Below are positions 1 to 7,891 of a DNA stretch of 37,779 nt, piece after piece. Location of the stretch: assembly GCA_949296245.1 (NCBI GenBank), contig CASFNW010000002.1:10675-48453 (forward strand). Direction: 5' to 3'. The position numbers were made by a program, and so were the translations under genes. Source of the DNA: an uncultured bacterium. GTDB taxonomy: Bacteria; Cyanobacteriota; Vampirovibrionia; Gastranaerophilales; Gastranaerophilaceae. The stretch's first letter is position 1; each line of letters begins with the position of its first letter. The notes beneath the pieces were generated by a model. The model was not told where the DNA came from. It ran no database searches and saw nothing but the letters and a program-made list of their open reading frames with translations.

Positions 1-484
1 GTAGATAATTTAATGAATGATGCCAATCTTCAGGAATCGGAATCAATTGATTCATAATTGCATTATATCTTTCAGAATAAAATCCTTCTTTATTTGCAAT
101 ATTTTGATTGTCTATTACAATTTGTGCATTAACAGAATTATTTATTTTATCCCAAAAGGTTTGATTTGCTCTAAAATTTATGAATACATCTGCTTTTATC
201 AAACGAAGCGGCAGCAATTCCAGAAATTTTGGAACATATGGATTTTTAAATTTTAGAAAAATATCCACATATTCAGAGTCCAAATTTTTTGCAAACTCCG
301 TCCAGCGCTTTGTTGTTAACATAACCAATTTATGGTTTTTATATTTTTCATTATTTTTAATTAATTTAAAATAACTGCGTACCCATATATAATCGCCAAG
401 ACCGGCAGCTTCATTTATAACGATGATTTTTTCTTTTTTTATTTTATAAAGAAAAATTTTAAAAAGATTTACGAAATATTCCAT
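1..484 (-). CDS. Partial glycosyltransferase, GT9/heptosyltransferase-like
   Basis: This reading frame opens with ATG at 484 and runs off the left edge, so only about 161 N-terminal residues are visible. After a short basic start it has a beta strand and glycine turn (IIVINEAAGLGDYIWVRSYF) that resembles the first Rossmann strand of GT9 ADP-heptose:LPS heptosyltransferases. A second strand follows (KLVMLTTKRW). In this family the enzyme adds a sugar to lipopolysaccharide core or a related surface glycan at the cytoplasmic face. It starts 4 nt after the aminotransferase stop, so it is the distal gene of the same minus-strand operon. The likely ribosome binding site GGAGGT (502-507) lies 17 nt upstream, with a TTTA tetranucleotide repeat in between. 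The gene context supports a sugar-transfer role, but the family call rests on one motif. Confidence 0.6.
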   Translation of the reverse strand, partial: MEYFVNLFKIFLYKIKKEKIIVINEAAGLGDYIWVRSYFKLIKNNEKYKNHKLVMLTTKRWTEFAKNLDSEYVDIFLKFKNPYVPKFLELLPLRLIKADVFINFRANQTFWDKINNSVNAQIVIDNQNIANKEGFYSERYNAIMNQLIPIPEDWHHSLNYL

Positions 485-502
485 TTATTTATTTATTTAT
501 TA
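483..502. repeat. TTTA tetranucleotide repeat between SD and start codon
   Basis: Four to five uninterrupted 4-base units lie exactly between the minus-strand Shine-Dalgarno GGAGGT (502-507) and the ATG at 484. They also contain the stop codon of the upstream aminotransferase gene. Loss of two units would reduce the spacing from 17 to 9 nt. Confidence 0.7.
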
Positions 503-1571
503 CCTCCACAACTTTTTCTACTTCTGCATCATCTAAAACCGGGCTCATCGGCAGGGATAAGACTTCTTTGTGTATCTGTTCCGTAATCGGGAATGTAAGA
601 TGATTCCATTCTTTATAACATTCCTGTTTGTGCGGCGGTACAGGGTAGTGAATGTTTGTCTGTATATCATGTTCTTCCAGATATTTCTGGAGTTTATTTC
701 TGTCTTTTGTCCTTACTGCAAAGATATGCCATACATGTGCATCTTCATCATACGGCTGCGGAAGAATAATTTCCGGATTTTTTATATTTTCTCTGTAAAA
801 TTTTGCTATTTTTCTGCGTTTTTGGTTATCTTCCTCCAGATATTTCAGTTTTACGTCCAATACTGCTGCCTGTATTTCATCAAGACGGGAATTTACACCT
901 TTAAAGATATGATGATATTTGTAATCCGAGCCGTAATTTGCAATAGCTCTGATTCTAAATGCAAGTTCATCATCATTTGTCGTCACACAGCCGCCGTCAC
1001 CGAGACAGCCGAGGTTTTTACCGGGATAAAAGGAAAATCCGCTTGCATCACCCAGATTGCCTGTTCTCTTGCCATGATACATAGCACCGTGAGCCTGAGC
1101 TGAATCTTCTATAATTTTAAGATTATATTTTTCGGCTATCTGCCGTATCTTTTCCATTTGTACAGCCTGACCGTACAAATGTACCACCATTATAGCCTTA
1201 GTTTTGTTTGTGATTTTGGCTTCTATTAAATCAGGGTTAATATTATATGTATTTATGTCTGGTTCAACAAGTACAGGAGTGCATCCGTTTTGGGTAATAG
1301 CTAAAATGGATGCAATATATGTATTTGCCGGTACAATGATTTCATCTCCGGTGCTATAACCGTATCCCTTGATGATAAGATTCAATGCATCAAGTCCGTT
1401 TGCGCAGCCTATACAGTGTTTTACTCCGCAATATGCGGCAAAATTAGTTTCAAAAGTTTTGTCCTGTTCTCCGAGTAAATACCATCCTGAATCCAGTACC
1501 GCTTTTATTCTTTCATCTATTTCTATTCTGTAACGTTCATTTATCTTATGTAAATCCAGAAATTTTATCAT
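489..1571 (-). CDS. DegT/DnrJ/EryC1 family sugar aminotransferase (FdtB/QdtB-like)
   Basis: This is a PLP-dependent aminotransferase of about 360 residues, normal for the family. It should transfer an amino group to C3 of a dTDP-3-keto-6-deoxysugar, giving dTDP-Fuc3N or dTDP-Qui3N. Visible signatures are the cofactor-contacting Asp in EDSAQAHG (D156) and the Schiff-base lysine in [10 protein letters not shown] (K185), followed by GDGGCVTT. The start at 1571 has an upstream GGAG. The gene lies 42 nt after the acyltransferase and just before the partial glycosyltransferase. An FdtA/QdtA-like ketoisomerase (3235-3633) in the same operon supplies the expected 3-keto substrate, which favours a 3-amino rather than a 4-amino product. 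The exact sugar (galacto or gluco) cannot be decided from sequence alone. Confidence 0.9.
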   Translation of the reverse strand: MIKFLDLHKINERYRIEIDERIKAVLDSGWYLLGEQDKTFETNFAAYCGVKHCIGCANGLDALNLIIKGYGYSTGDEIIVPANTYIASILAITQNGCTPVLVEPDINTYNINPDLIEAKITNKTKAIMVVHLYGQAVQMEKIRQIAEKYNLKIIEDSAQAHGAMYHGKRTGNLGDASGFSFYPGKNLGCLGDGGCVTTNDDELAFRIRAIANYGSDYKYHHIFKGVNSRLDEIQAAVLDVKLKYLEEDNQKRRKIAKFYRENIKNPEIILPQPYDEDAHVWHIFAVRTKDRNKLQKYLEEHDIQTNIHYPVPPHKQECYKEWNHLTFPITEQIHKEVLSLPMSPVLDDAEVEKVVEVINK

Positions 1572-1612
1572 TACAATATTCTCCGATTAATAATTTGTGT
1601 TAAATGTTATTT

Positions 1613-2146
1613 TTATTTTTTTATATCTCTTATTTTCCTTGCCGGTACGCCTGCATATATACAAAATTCTTCTGTATCACGTAAAACAACTGCGCCGGAT
1701 CCTATTATAGAACCTCTTTTTACTGTTACGCCAGGCATTATTATACTTCCTGCACCAATCCAAACATCATCTTCTATATGAATAGTTGCTTTTGTCCTTA
1801 TCAGATTATTTTTAACATAGTCATTATTTTGCAAAATTTCTGAATTATTAGGCCGGCTGTTTGGTAAAAATGTTACATTAGGGCCTATAGAAACATTTTT
1901 ACCTATTATGACACTCGGGCTAAAATCGTCATTCGGCGTAAAATTCATCCCTGGACTGGCAAAGGAATTCTCTCCCAGAATAAAGCCAAGCCTTTTTAAA
2001 TACAATTTTCTGATAACAGCACTTGGGTATACAAAAGCAATTGATTTGACCAATCTTATCGGCATTATATTTACATTTTTTTGTAGAAAATTATTTATAA
2101 AATTATCAAAAAAGACTAAAAGATGTGATATCAAAATTTTCTCCAT
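1613..2146 (-). CDS. Hexapeptide-repeat (left-handed beta-helix) acyltransferase
   Basis: This 177-residue protein has an N-terminal helical segment and then hexapeptide repeats from about residue 75 (VIIGKNVSIGPNVTF ... HIEDDVWIGAGSIIMPG ... RGSIIGSGAVV). It ends in the typical cap YAGVPARKI. Such maltose O-acetyltransferase/QdtC-like enzymes act as trimers and move an acyl group from acetyl-CoA to a sugar hydroxyl or amine. The ATG at 2146 is 1 nt after the stop of the ATP-grasp gene, so translational coupling is likely. Beside a 3-aminotransferase, N-acetylation of a dTDP-3-amino sugar is the simplest role. O-acetylation of a finished glycan is the alternative. Confidence 0.85.
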   Translation of the reverse strand: MEKILISHLLVFFDNFINNFLQKNVNIMPIRLVKSIAFVYPSAVIRKLYLKRLGFILGENSFASPGMNFTPNDDFSPSVIIGKNVSIGPNVTFLPNSRPNNSEILQNNDYVKNNLIRTKATIHIEDDVWIGAGSIIMPGVTVKRGSIIGSGAVVLRDTEEFCIYAGVPARKIRDIKK

Positions 2147-2147
2147 T

Positions 2148-3125
2148 TTACCTTATAGAGTACTTGTCAGGTGTATATTCATATGCTTCATATCGTCTCG
2201 TAAAGACAGTATCATATTTTATTTTATAATCCGGCTTAATATTTTGTTTGTCAATAATATTTAGTTCGTCCGTTATTAAATCAGCTCCGGCTCTAACAGA
2301 GTATTCTGTGCCTGCAGAAAATCTCGGATTTATTTCTATTAAATTAAGCTTATCATTTTGCAGAATAAATTCAACATTTCCTACTCCATTATATTTTGTT
2401 ATTTCTGCTATCTTTTTTACTGTATTTTCTATTTCAGCATCTTTAAATATTTTTACAACAGTACCGCAGCCATTTTTATTTCTTGCTAACTCCTCTCTTG
2501 GTATTGCAAAAAATTCTCCTGTATTAATGTCATTTATAAAGTCTACTGTTATAAATTTACCTTCCAAAAACTTTTGCACAAGGTATTCATCCTCAGGTGT
2601 ACATTCTGATTTAACATAATCATAACATTGAGGACTTGTTACTTTAAAACACCCCATACTTGCACGTCCTGATACCGGTTTTATAAAGAATGGGTATCTG
2701 CCGGTATTCGTATAATCAGATAATTTATGTGTTTTAACATAAATTTGAGGAATTTCTTTTTTTATTAATTCAAAAGTTTTATATTTATCTCTGCAAATAT
2801 CAACACAAGACGAATCAGGTGTACAAACTTTTGTTCCAATACTTAAAAATTTATCTTTATTTTGGCTAAGATAATAAACCTCTTCATCTATTATAGGTAT
2901 AATATATTCGATATTTTCTTTTTTACAGATATCAAAAATTTCTTTTTCATATTTTTCAATATTGTAAACAGAAGAAACTTTATAAAATTTGTCTACTTCT
3001 TTGGAAGCTTGAATAAAGAAAGACTCATTTATGTCAGTACCTATAACAAAATTATTAGTTTTCTTTAAAAAATTCGCAATAAATGTACTATTCAATGTTC
3101 CCAGAGCTGTAACTAATATCCTCAT
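2148..3125 (-). CDS. ATP-grasp domain protein, CarB-like
   Basis: This 325-residue protein starts with a Rossmann-like pre-ATP-grasp domain (MRILVTALGT ... VIGTDINES). An ATP-grasp fold follows: a lysine strand (PFFIKPVSGRASMG, about residues 143-157), an adenine-contacting strand (EDEYLVQKFLEG) and the metal-binding end (LNLIEINPRFSAG). ATP-grasp enzymes join a carboxylate, activated as acyl phosphate, to an amine or similar nucleophile. Relatives without close characterisation recur in polysaccharide gene clusters, where they may amidate sugar acids or add amino acids. It is the second gene of the operon, about 110 nt after the ketoisomerase and 1 nt before the acyltransferase. The substrate is unknown. 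Confidence 0.85.
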   Translation of the reverse strand: MRILVTALGTLNSTFIANFLKKTNNFVIGTDINESFFIQASKEVDKFYKVSSVYNIEKYEKEIFDICKKENIEYIIPIIDEEVYYLSQNKDKFLSIGTKVCTPDSSCVDICRDKYKTFELIKKEIPQIYVKTHKLSDYTNTGRYPFFIKPVSGRASMGCFKVTSPQCYDYVKSECTPEDEYLVQKFLEGKFITVDFINDINTGEFFAIPREELARNKNGCGTVVKIFKDAEIENTVKKIAEITKYNGVGNVEFILQNDKLNLIEINPRFSAGTEYSVRAGADLITDELNIIDKQNIKPDYKIKYDTVFTRRYEAYEYTPDKYSIR

Positions 3126-3234
3126 TTTAATGTTCCGTTATCAACTTTTATTCGCTTATGTATATTTTGTTTATAATTTATCTTTATCGTGCTATTAAAA
3201 ATTCATTGATGTGTTGTTCTACTACAAGAATTTA

Positions 3235-3633
3235 TCATTTATTTACTATTTTCAAAAATTCACCATAATCTCTTATATACTCTTTTTCATCGTAATAGTC
3301 GCTTGCAAGCACCATAAGCTTGCAGCCGTATGAAAAATGTCTCATCTCTCTCCACATATTTTTGCCTATATAAAGCCCGATATCAGGCCTGTTCAACCAG
3401 ACTGTTTCTCGTGTCTTGCCGTCATCCAGTACAAACTGGCATGCTCCGTCCATAGCGACAATAATTTGCTCCATATTTTTGTGAGCATGTTTTCCTCTGT
3501 CCTGATCAGGAAGTGTGTCAAAAATATAGTAAACTCTTTTTATATCAAAGGGGATATTTTTGTTGCTTTCAAGAGAAATCAATTTTCCTCTTGCATCACC
3601 GAATACTTTCATCTCAATAAGTTTGTAATCCAT
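3235..3633 (-). CDS. dTDP-4-keto-6-deoxyglucose 3,4-ketoisomerase-like cupin (FdtA/QdtA/WxcM family)
   Basis: This 132-residue single-domain cupin matches the usual length of sugar 3,4-ketoisomerases. It carries the family pattern RGxL near the N terminus (ARGKLISLE), the RVYYIFDT strand, and the catalytic histidine region GKHAHKNMEQ (H49 and H51). The enzyme moves the keto group of dTDP-4-keto-6-deoxyglucose from C4 to C3, providing the substrate for the downstream aminotransferase. The start at 3633 is preceded by GGGGAT at good distance. It is the first gene of the surface-sugar operon. FdtA (galacto product) and QdtA (gluco product) cannot be told apart from this sequence without a model. 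Confidence 0.9.
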   Translation of the reverse strand: MDYKLIEMKVFGDARGKLISLESNKNIPFDIKRVYYIFDTLPDQDRGKHAHKNMEQIIVAMDGACQFVLDDGKTRETVWLNRPDIGLYIGKNMWREMRHFSYGCKLMVLASDYYDEKEYIRDYGEFLKIVNK

Positions 3634-4054
3634 TTTTATCCCCGAAAATTGCTCTCTTTTAAGTCTATCTCAAAAGACGCTATTATTCCGTTTCATATAC
3701 ATTTTTTTTACATAACTTAATTAGTCAGTAGGTCAGCATTACTATGCTGACAAATAATTTTGTCGGATTGTAAATCCGACCTACTGATTAAAACAGACTC
3801 TAATGTATTTACCTTCAAATTTTTTTAAACGCTGACGCTAACGAAAATTTTGTTCGTAAATACAAAGAGTTTGTAATCAAGGTTACAACGGCAGAGCCGT
3901 CTTACACTTCGTGTGCAGTAATTACTACTTCGTTGTTGTGAATATTAATTAATGTTATTTAGGTTTTTATTTGTTTTTTAATACAACAGATTTTCTTACG
4001 GGCTCGCTCGTCTGCTCTGCAGACTCGACTCTGCCCTACCGAAAATCAAAAAAA
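3634..4054. other. Gene-free, hairpin-rich stretch between sugar operon and tRNA-Lys
   Basis: No convincing reading frame lies here. Besides the cloverleaf at 3725-3787 there are small perfect hairpins: ACGGC-AGA-GCCGT (3888-3900), ACAC-TTC-GTGT (3904-3914) and GTCTGC-TCT-GCAGAC (4010-4024) inside a longer GGGC...GCCC pairing (4000-4036). The phrase AAGGTTACAAC (near 3880) recurs in inverted orientation near 4375, which suggests related repeat debris on both sides of the tRNA. The promoter of the sugar operon must lie near 3640-3720, but I could not pick a clear box pair. Confidence 0.5.
3725..3787. repeat. Three-way-junction palindrome (cloverleaf-like)
   Basis: An outer 10-bp inverted repeat (3725-3734 with 3778-3787) encloses two perfect 8-bp hairpins: GTCAGCAT/ATGCTGAC at 3732-3751 and GTCGGATT/AATCCGAC at 3762-3780. 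The outer and inner stems share three bases at each junction. No other copy was found in this window. The shape is that of a palindromic interspersed element or structured RNA rather than a plain terminator, because it has no T-tract. Confidence 0.6.
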
Positions 4055-4127
4055 TGCGTCTGATGCGATTCGAACGCATGACCTATCCCTTAAAAGGGGA
4101 GTGCTCTACCTGCTGAGCTACAGACGC
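4055..4127 (-). tRNA. tRNA-Lys (anticodon TTT)
   Basis: Read on the minus strand, the 73 nt fold as a standard tRNA. The acceptor arms are GCGTCTG and CAGACGC with discriminator A, the D stem is GCTC/GAGC with loop AGCAGGTA, the anticodon loop is CTTTTAA, and the T arm is ATGCG-TTCGAAT-CGCAT. The anticodon TTT reads lysine codons. The bottom pair of the anticodon stem is a C-T mismatch. CCA is not encoded, so it must be added after transcription. Confidence 0.96.
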
Positions 4128-4213
4128 ATTTATTATTAAATTTTCATTATGTTTCGGTTTGCTTATCTAATGTAACAAGAACAAAATTTGCCGTCAACAA
4201 TTTTTTTAAAGAT

Positions 4214-4815
4214 TTATATAGCAAATTCCACGGATACTATAAATGCCTGTTATCCTAAGGGTGAAACCCTAAGGCTCTATAATTATATCTTTACTTTTTA
4301 GATTTTTCGCTTCACTCAGAATGACGGTTTTATAACAGCAGGGGGTACGGGGGCGGCACGCCCCTGTTGTAACCTTGGTTAGAAACAGTTGTGTTTTGAG
4401 GCAATTTTTACAGCAGCCTGTCGCTGAAAAATTTAAAATACTTACTGTTTCTTTTGATATAGCTTGTTTTTCTTTTTTGGTTCGTTTTTTCTTTTTGCAT
4501 AGCAACAAAAAGAAAAAATGAACAAATAAAAAAGATAAATTTTTTTCTTACGTTCATTTTCTTTCTTTTTTGCGCTCAAAAGAAAGAAAACGAACCGTAC
4601 ATATCAGGATGTCCTTTAGGGTACGGCTAAAGCCTCAGAATGACGTACAGATAAATACACAAAGCTAAAGCGTCATCCTGAGGGAATGCAATAACCGAAG
4701 GATCTTTTACATTTAGATTCCTCGCACTCTCACAAAACGATACTTAATCGTTTTGTTCGGCAGAGTGCTCAGTATGACACAGTTTTGAAAATTTTAGGCG
4801 GAATTTGTTATATAA
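4214..4815. mobile_element. Candidate MITE-like repeat block with terminal inverted repeats
   Basis: The block starts with TTATATAGCAAATTCC (4214-4229) and ends with the inverted copy GGAATTTGTTATATAA (4800-4815), matching 15 of 16. Between them there is no transposase or other credible gene. It holds several palindromes: a GC-rich hairpin with CAGCAGGGG and CCCCTGTTG arms (about 4336-4374); two long A/T-rich hairpins around 4480-4600; and copies of a short repeat of the form GTCATTCTGAG...GAATCT at 4300-4325 (inverted), 4633-4644 (half, inverted), 4672-4705, and 4714-4778 (inverted, with an extra 10-bp hairpin ACAAAACGAT/ATCGTTTTGT). Such non-coding palindromic elements are typical of passive insertion sequences or REP-like repeats. 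The element call is inference. The inverted repeats and inner copies are directly visible. Confidence 0.5.
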
Positions 4816-4847
4816 CTTTTTGAATATAATTTATCTGCTCAGCTATA

Positions 4848-6158
<1,311 letters not shown>

Positions 6159-6366
6159 TCAACTTATAAATTATAAAACAAAATATTTTTATATGAGTAT
6201 ATACTATTTTGTAAAACTAATTTTGTTGATATAGCTGCATTGTAGCTTTTTATTTGTATAAATATTAAGAAATATTAAGTAAAATATATACTAAAAAAGC
6301 AATTTTTATATACTTTTTTACTTTATATATATACGAGAGATAAATAAAGTAAATGAGGATAAAGAG

Positions 6367-6762
6367 ATGGGCTTTGCAATTTCACATTTAACAGCGCAAA
6401 ATTTAACTAACATTCAATCAGATTGTGAATATCAACTGACACTGATTATGAACCAGCTTCAAAGATTGGCTAATGAAGAAGCATCAATAACAATGCAGCA
6501 GATGTCATTCAGCCAGTCATATATCTCATCAAACACAGATGAAGAAGGTGAAGTTGCAGACGGCGTTATTGAATGGGTTAACAGCGCAGCATTTAATGCT
6601 CAGTTTGAAGCCAAACTTGCGGAAATCCAGGCTAAAGAACAGCAGTTGGATATCCAAAAACAGCAAATAGAAACTAAACAAAAAATGGCATCTACCCAGA
6701 TAGAAGGATGGGAGAAAAACAGAGATTCCAATATAGAAAAAACCTTCAAATATGGTAACTAA
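6367..6762 (+). CDS. Hypothetical coiled-coil small protein
   Basis: I do not recognise this 131-residue protein. It is soluble, with no signal peptide or membrane segment. An N-terminal helical region (about residues 1-45) and a polar acidic middle (NTDEEGEVADG, about 58-68) are followed by a Gln/Lys/Glu-rich coiled coil (about 78-115, KEQQLDIQKQQIETKQKM). An AAAGAG-type ribosome site precedes the ATG. Upstream, TATATATA near 6326-6335 is a possible -10. It is followed 49 nt later by another small protein, and the two may be co-transcribed. The composition is that of a lineage-specific scaffold or accessory protein. No function can be assigned. Confidence 0.8.
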   Translation: MGFAISHLTAQNLTNIQSDCEYQLTLIMNQLQRLANEEASITMQQMSFSQSYISSNTDEEGEVADGVIEWVNSAAFNAQFEAKLAEIQAKEQQLDIQKQQIETKQKMASTQIEGWEKNRDSNIEKTFKYGN

Positions 6763-6811
6763 TAAACTAAATTTTTAAGGCAGACTAGACTAATAGAGAG
6801 AGAGTAATAAA

Positions 6812-7000
6812 ATGAGCGTATCAACAAATCCATTTGCAAATTATACATTATCAATAGCAGCACAATATCAAACCACAAAAGAAAGAGTAGAAGAAGCAGA
6901 GAAAAAACCTTCAAGAAAGATTTATCGTTCAATGGATGCAATGCTTCAGGAATGCGTTTTCTTAGGTGCTACACGATTCGGAACTAACTATATTGCATAA
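6812..7000 (+). CDS. Hypothetical small protein with NPFA motif
   Basis: This is a 62-residue protein of unknown function. It follows a strong purine-rich ribosome site (an AGAGAGAGAG run about 8 nt before the ATG) and ends just before a perfect terminator, so it is a credible gene. Its start, MSVSTNPFANYTLS, shares NPFA-x-Y with the 94-residue protein at 7538-7822 (NPFAKYNY) and resembles SPFAKM in the protein at 27977-28684. The middle is charged (KERVEEAEKKPSRK) and the end is mixed. No membrane segment is seen. Confidence 0.75.
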   Translation: MSVSTNPFANYTLSIAAQYQTTKERVEEAEKKPSRKIYRSMDAMLQECVFLGATRFGTNYIA

Positions 7001-7027
7001 TAAAGTAAATAAAATTTATTAATAAAA

Positions 7028-7061
7028 AATAACCTGCCTAAAATAAAAAAGGCAGGTTATT
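7028..7061. terminator. Bidirectional intrinsic terminator (small protein / mrnC)
   Basis: A 12-bp perfect stem (7028-7039 with 7050-7061, core ATAACCTGCC/GGCAGGTTAT) has an A-rich loop. A-rich and T-rich flanks allow termination from both sides. It overlaps the mrnC stop region and serves the convergent genes ending at 7000 and 7057. Confidence 0.85.
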
Positions 7062-7440
7062 CATTTACTATATGATCTTTTGAATTTATATAATCCGACA
7101 TAATTTTAAATAGTTTCAAAAGTCTGTCATGGTCATGCATATGCAGATATCCGACCAGTACTTCAAAACCTGTAGCCATATGGTGCAATGTCTGATTACG
7201 TTTTTTCGCTGTCCCAAGGGGTAAGTTTCGTCCACGTCTTATTAAATCCTGCTCTTTTTCTGTCAGATGCGGATCAAGAATATTTAATAATTCACATTGA
7301 AAAGATGCTCTTACAAGTGCAGTATTCAATTTGTGCATCCGAGACATTTTTGATGTCAGCATAACAACTTTTTCTCTGATAAAAACTTCATATACTGCAT
7401 CACCCAGATGTGCATAGCATTTTAAATTCAACTCTTCCAT
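7057..7440 (-). CDS. mrnC: Mini-ribonuclease III (MrnC)
   Basis: This is an RNase III catalytic domain without the double-stranded-RNA-binding domain. Its 127 residues match the mini-RNase III family, which matures 23S rRNA precursor ends as a dimer. Visible signatures are HLGDAVYEVFIRE with the metal-binding Asp (D14), KLNTALVRASFQ, RRGRN and TGFEVLVGYLH. The minus-strand start at 7440 has only a weak ribosome site. It converges with the small-protein genes on the left and diverges from the gene at 7538. Known relatives occur in Firmicutes, cyanobacteria and plastids, which agrees with the proposed host. Confidence 0.9.
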   Translation of the reverse strand: MEELNLKCYAHLGDAVYEVFIREKVVMLTSKMSRMHKLNTALVRASFQCELLNILDPHLTEKEQDLIRRGRNLPLGTAKKRNQTLHHMATGFEVLVGYLHMHDHDRLLKLFKIMSDYINSKDHIVNE

Positions 7441-7503
7441 TTTTTTATTATATTATTAATTTTAAGTTTTGTAAAGTTGAGATGAATACTAATACTATTT
7501 TAT

Positions 7504-7533
7504 TTGACTTACCAGAAATAGTCCTTATATAAA
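7504..7533 (+). promoter_or_regulatory. Promoter immediately before the 7538 gene
   Basis: TTGACT (7504-7509) is followed by a 16-nt spacer and TATATA (7526-7531), or by an 18-nt spacer and TATAAA (7528-7533). The predicted transcription start falls on or within a few bases of the ATG at 7538, so the transcript would be leaderless or nearly so. Confidence 0.6.
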
Positions 7534-7537
7534 AAAT

Positions 7538-7822
7538 ATGAGCAGCAATAATATGATAAATCCTGCAAACTATTACAATCCGTTTGCCAAATATAATTAT
7601 GTAAGCAAGACAAGAGGCATTTATTTGCCGAAAGATTCTGCACCGTTACTTACTGTTGTGTCAACAAGTGCAGAAAAATCTTCGAGTATTTATTCTGATA
7701 ATTACGATGCGCAAGCAGATATCGAACAATGTATGAATATTGATGAAAATAATAATTTAAGATTTAAATTATTTAATTTCATCGGCAGAATTTTTACGCC
7801 GGAAGACAAAGATAAAGCTTAA
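7538..7822 (+). CDS. Hypothetical small protein with NPFAKY motif
   Basis: This 94-residue protein of unknown function has no membrane segment or signal peptide. The N terminus is rich in Asn and Tyr (NPANYYNPFAKYNY) and shares NPFA-x-Y with the protein at 6812-7000. The C-terminal third is charged (LRFKLFNFIGRIFTPEDKDKA). No Shine-Dalgarno precedes the ATG at 7538, because a -10-like box ends about 5 nt before it. An internal ATG at codon 6 also lacks a clear ribosome site. It lies upstream of gyrA, which has its own promoter. Confidence 0.7.
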   Translation: MSSNNMINPANYYNPFAKYNYVSKTRGIYLPKDSAPLLTVVSTSAEKSSSIYSDNYDAQADIEQCMNIDENNNLRFKLFNFIGRIFTPEDKDKA

Positions 7823-7828
7823 CAAAAT

Positions 7829-7856
7829 TTGCACCCCTGCTTGTTTATGCTAAAAT
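7829..7856 (+). promoter_or_regulatory. gyrA promoter
   Basis: TTGCAC (7829-7834), a 16-nt spacer and TAAAAT (7851-7856) sit about 35 nt upstream of the gyrA start. A ribosome site GGGGTGGAG lies just before the TTG start codon. Confidence 0.6.
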
Positions 7857-7891
7857 TTTACCATAGATAGTATTGAATTAGGGGTGGAGAA

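Noticed and set aside
570..1103. 177-codon plus-strand frame
   Set aside because: It is the antisense shadow of the aminotransferase gene, which has clear family motifs.
3235..3633. dTDP-4-dehydrorhamnose epimerase (RmlC)
   Set aside because: The length of 132 residues and the GKHAHK pattern fit the FdtA/QdtA ketoisomerases, not the ~180-residue RmlC.
4269..4508. 79-codon minus-strand frame in the repeat block
   Set aside because: It runs through the GTCATTCTGAG...GAATCT repeat (translated as the ILSEAKNL phrase often produced by such repeats) and low-complexity A/T hairpins, with no ribosome site.
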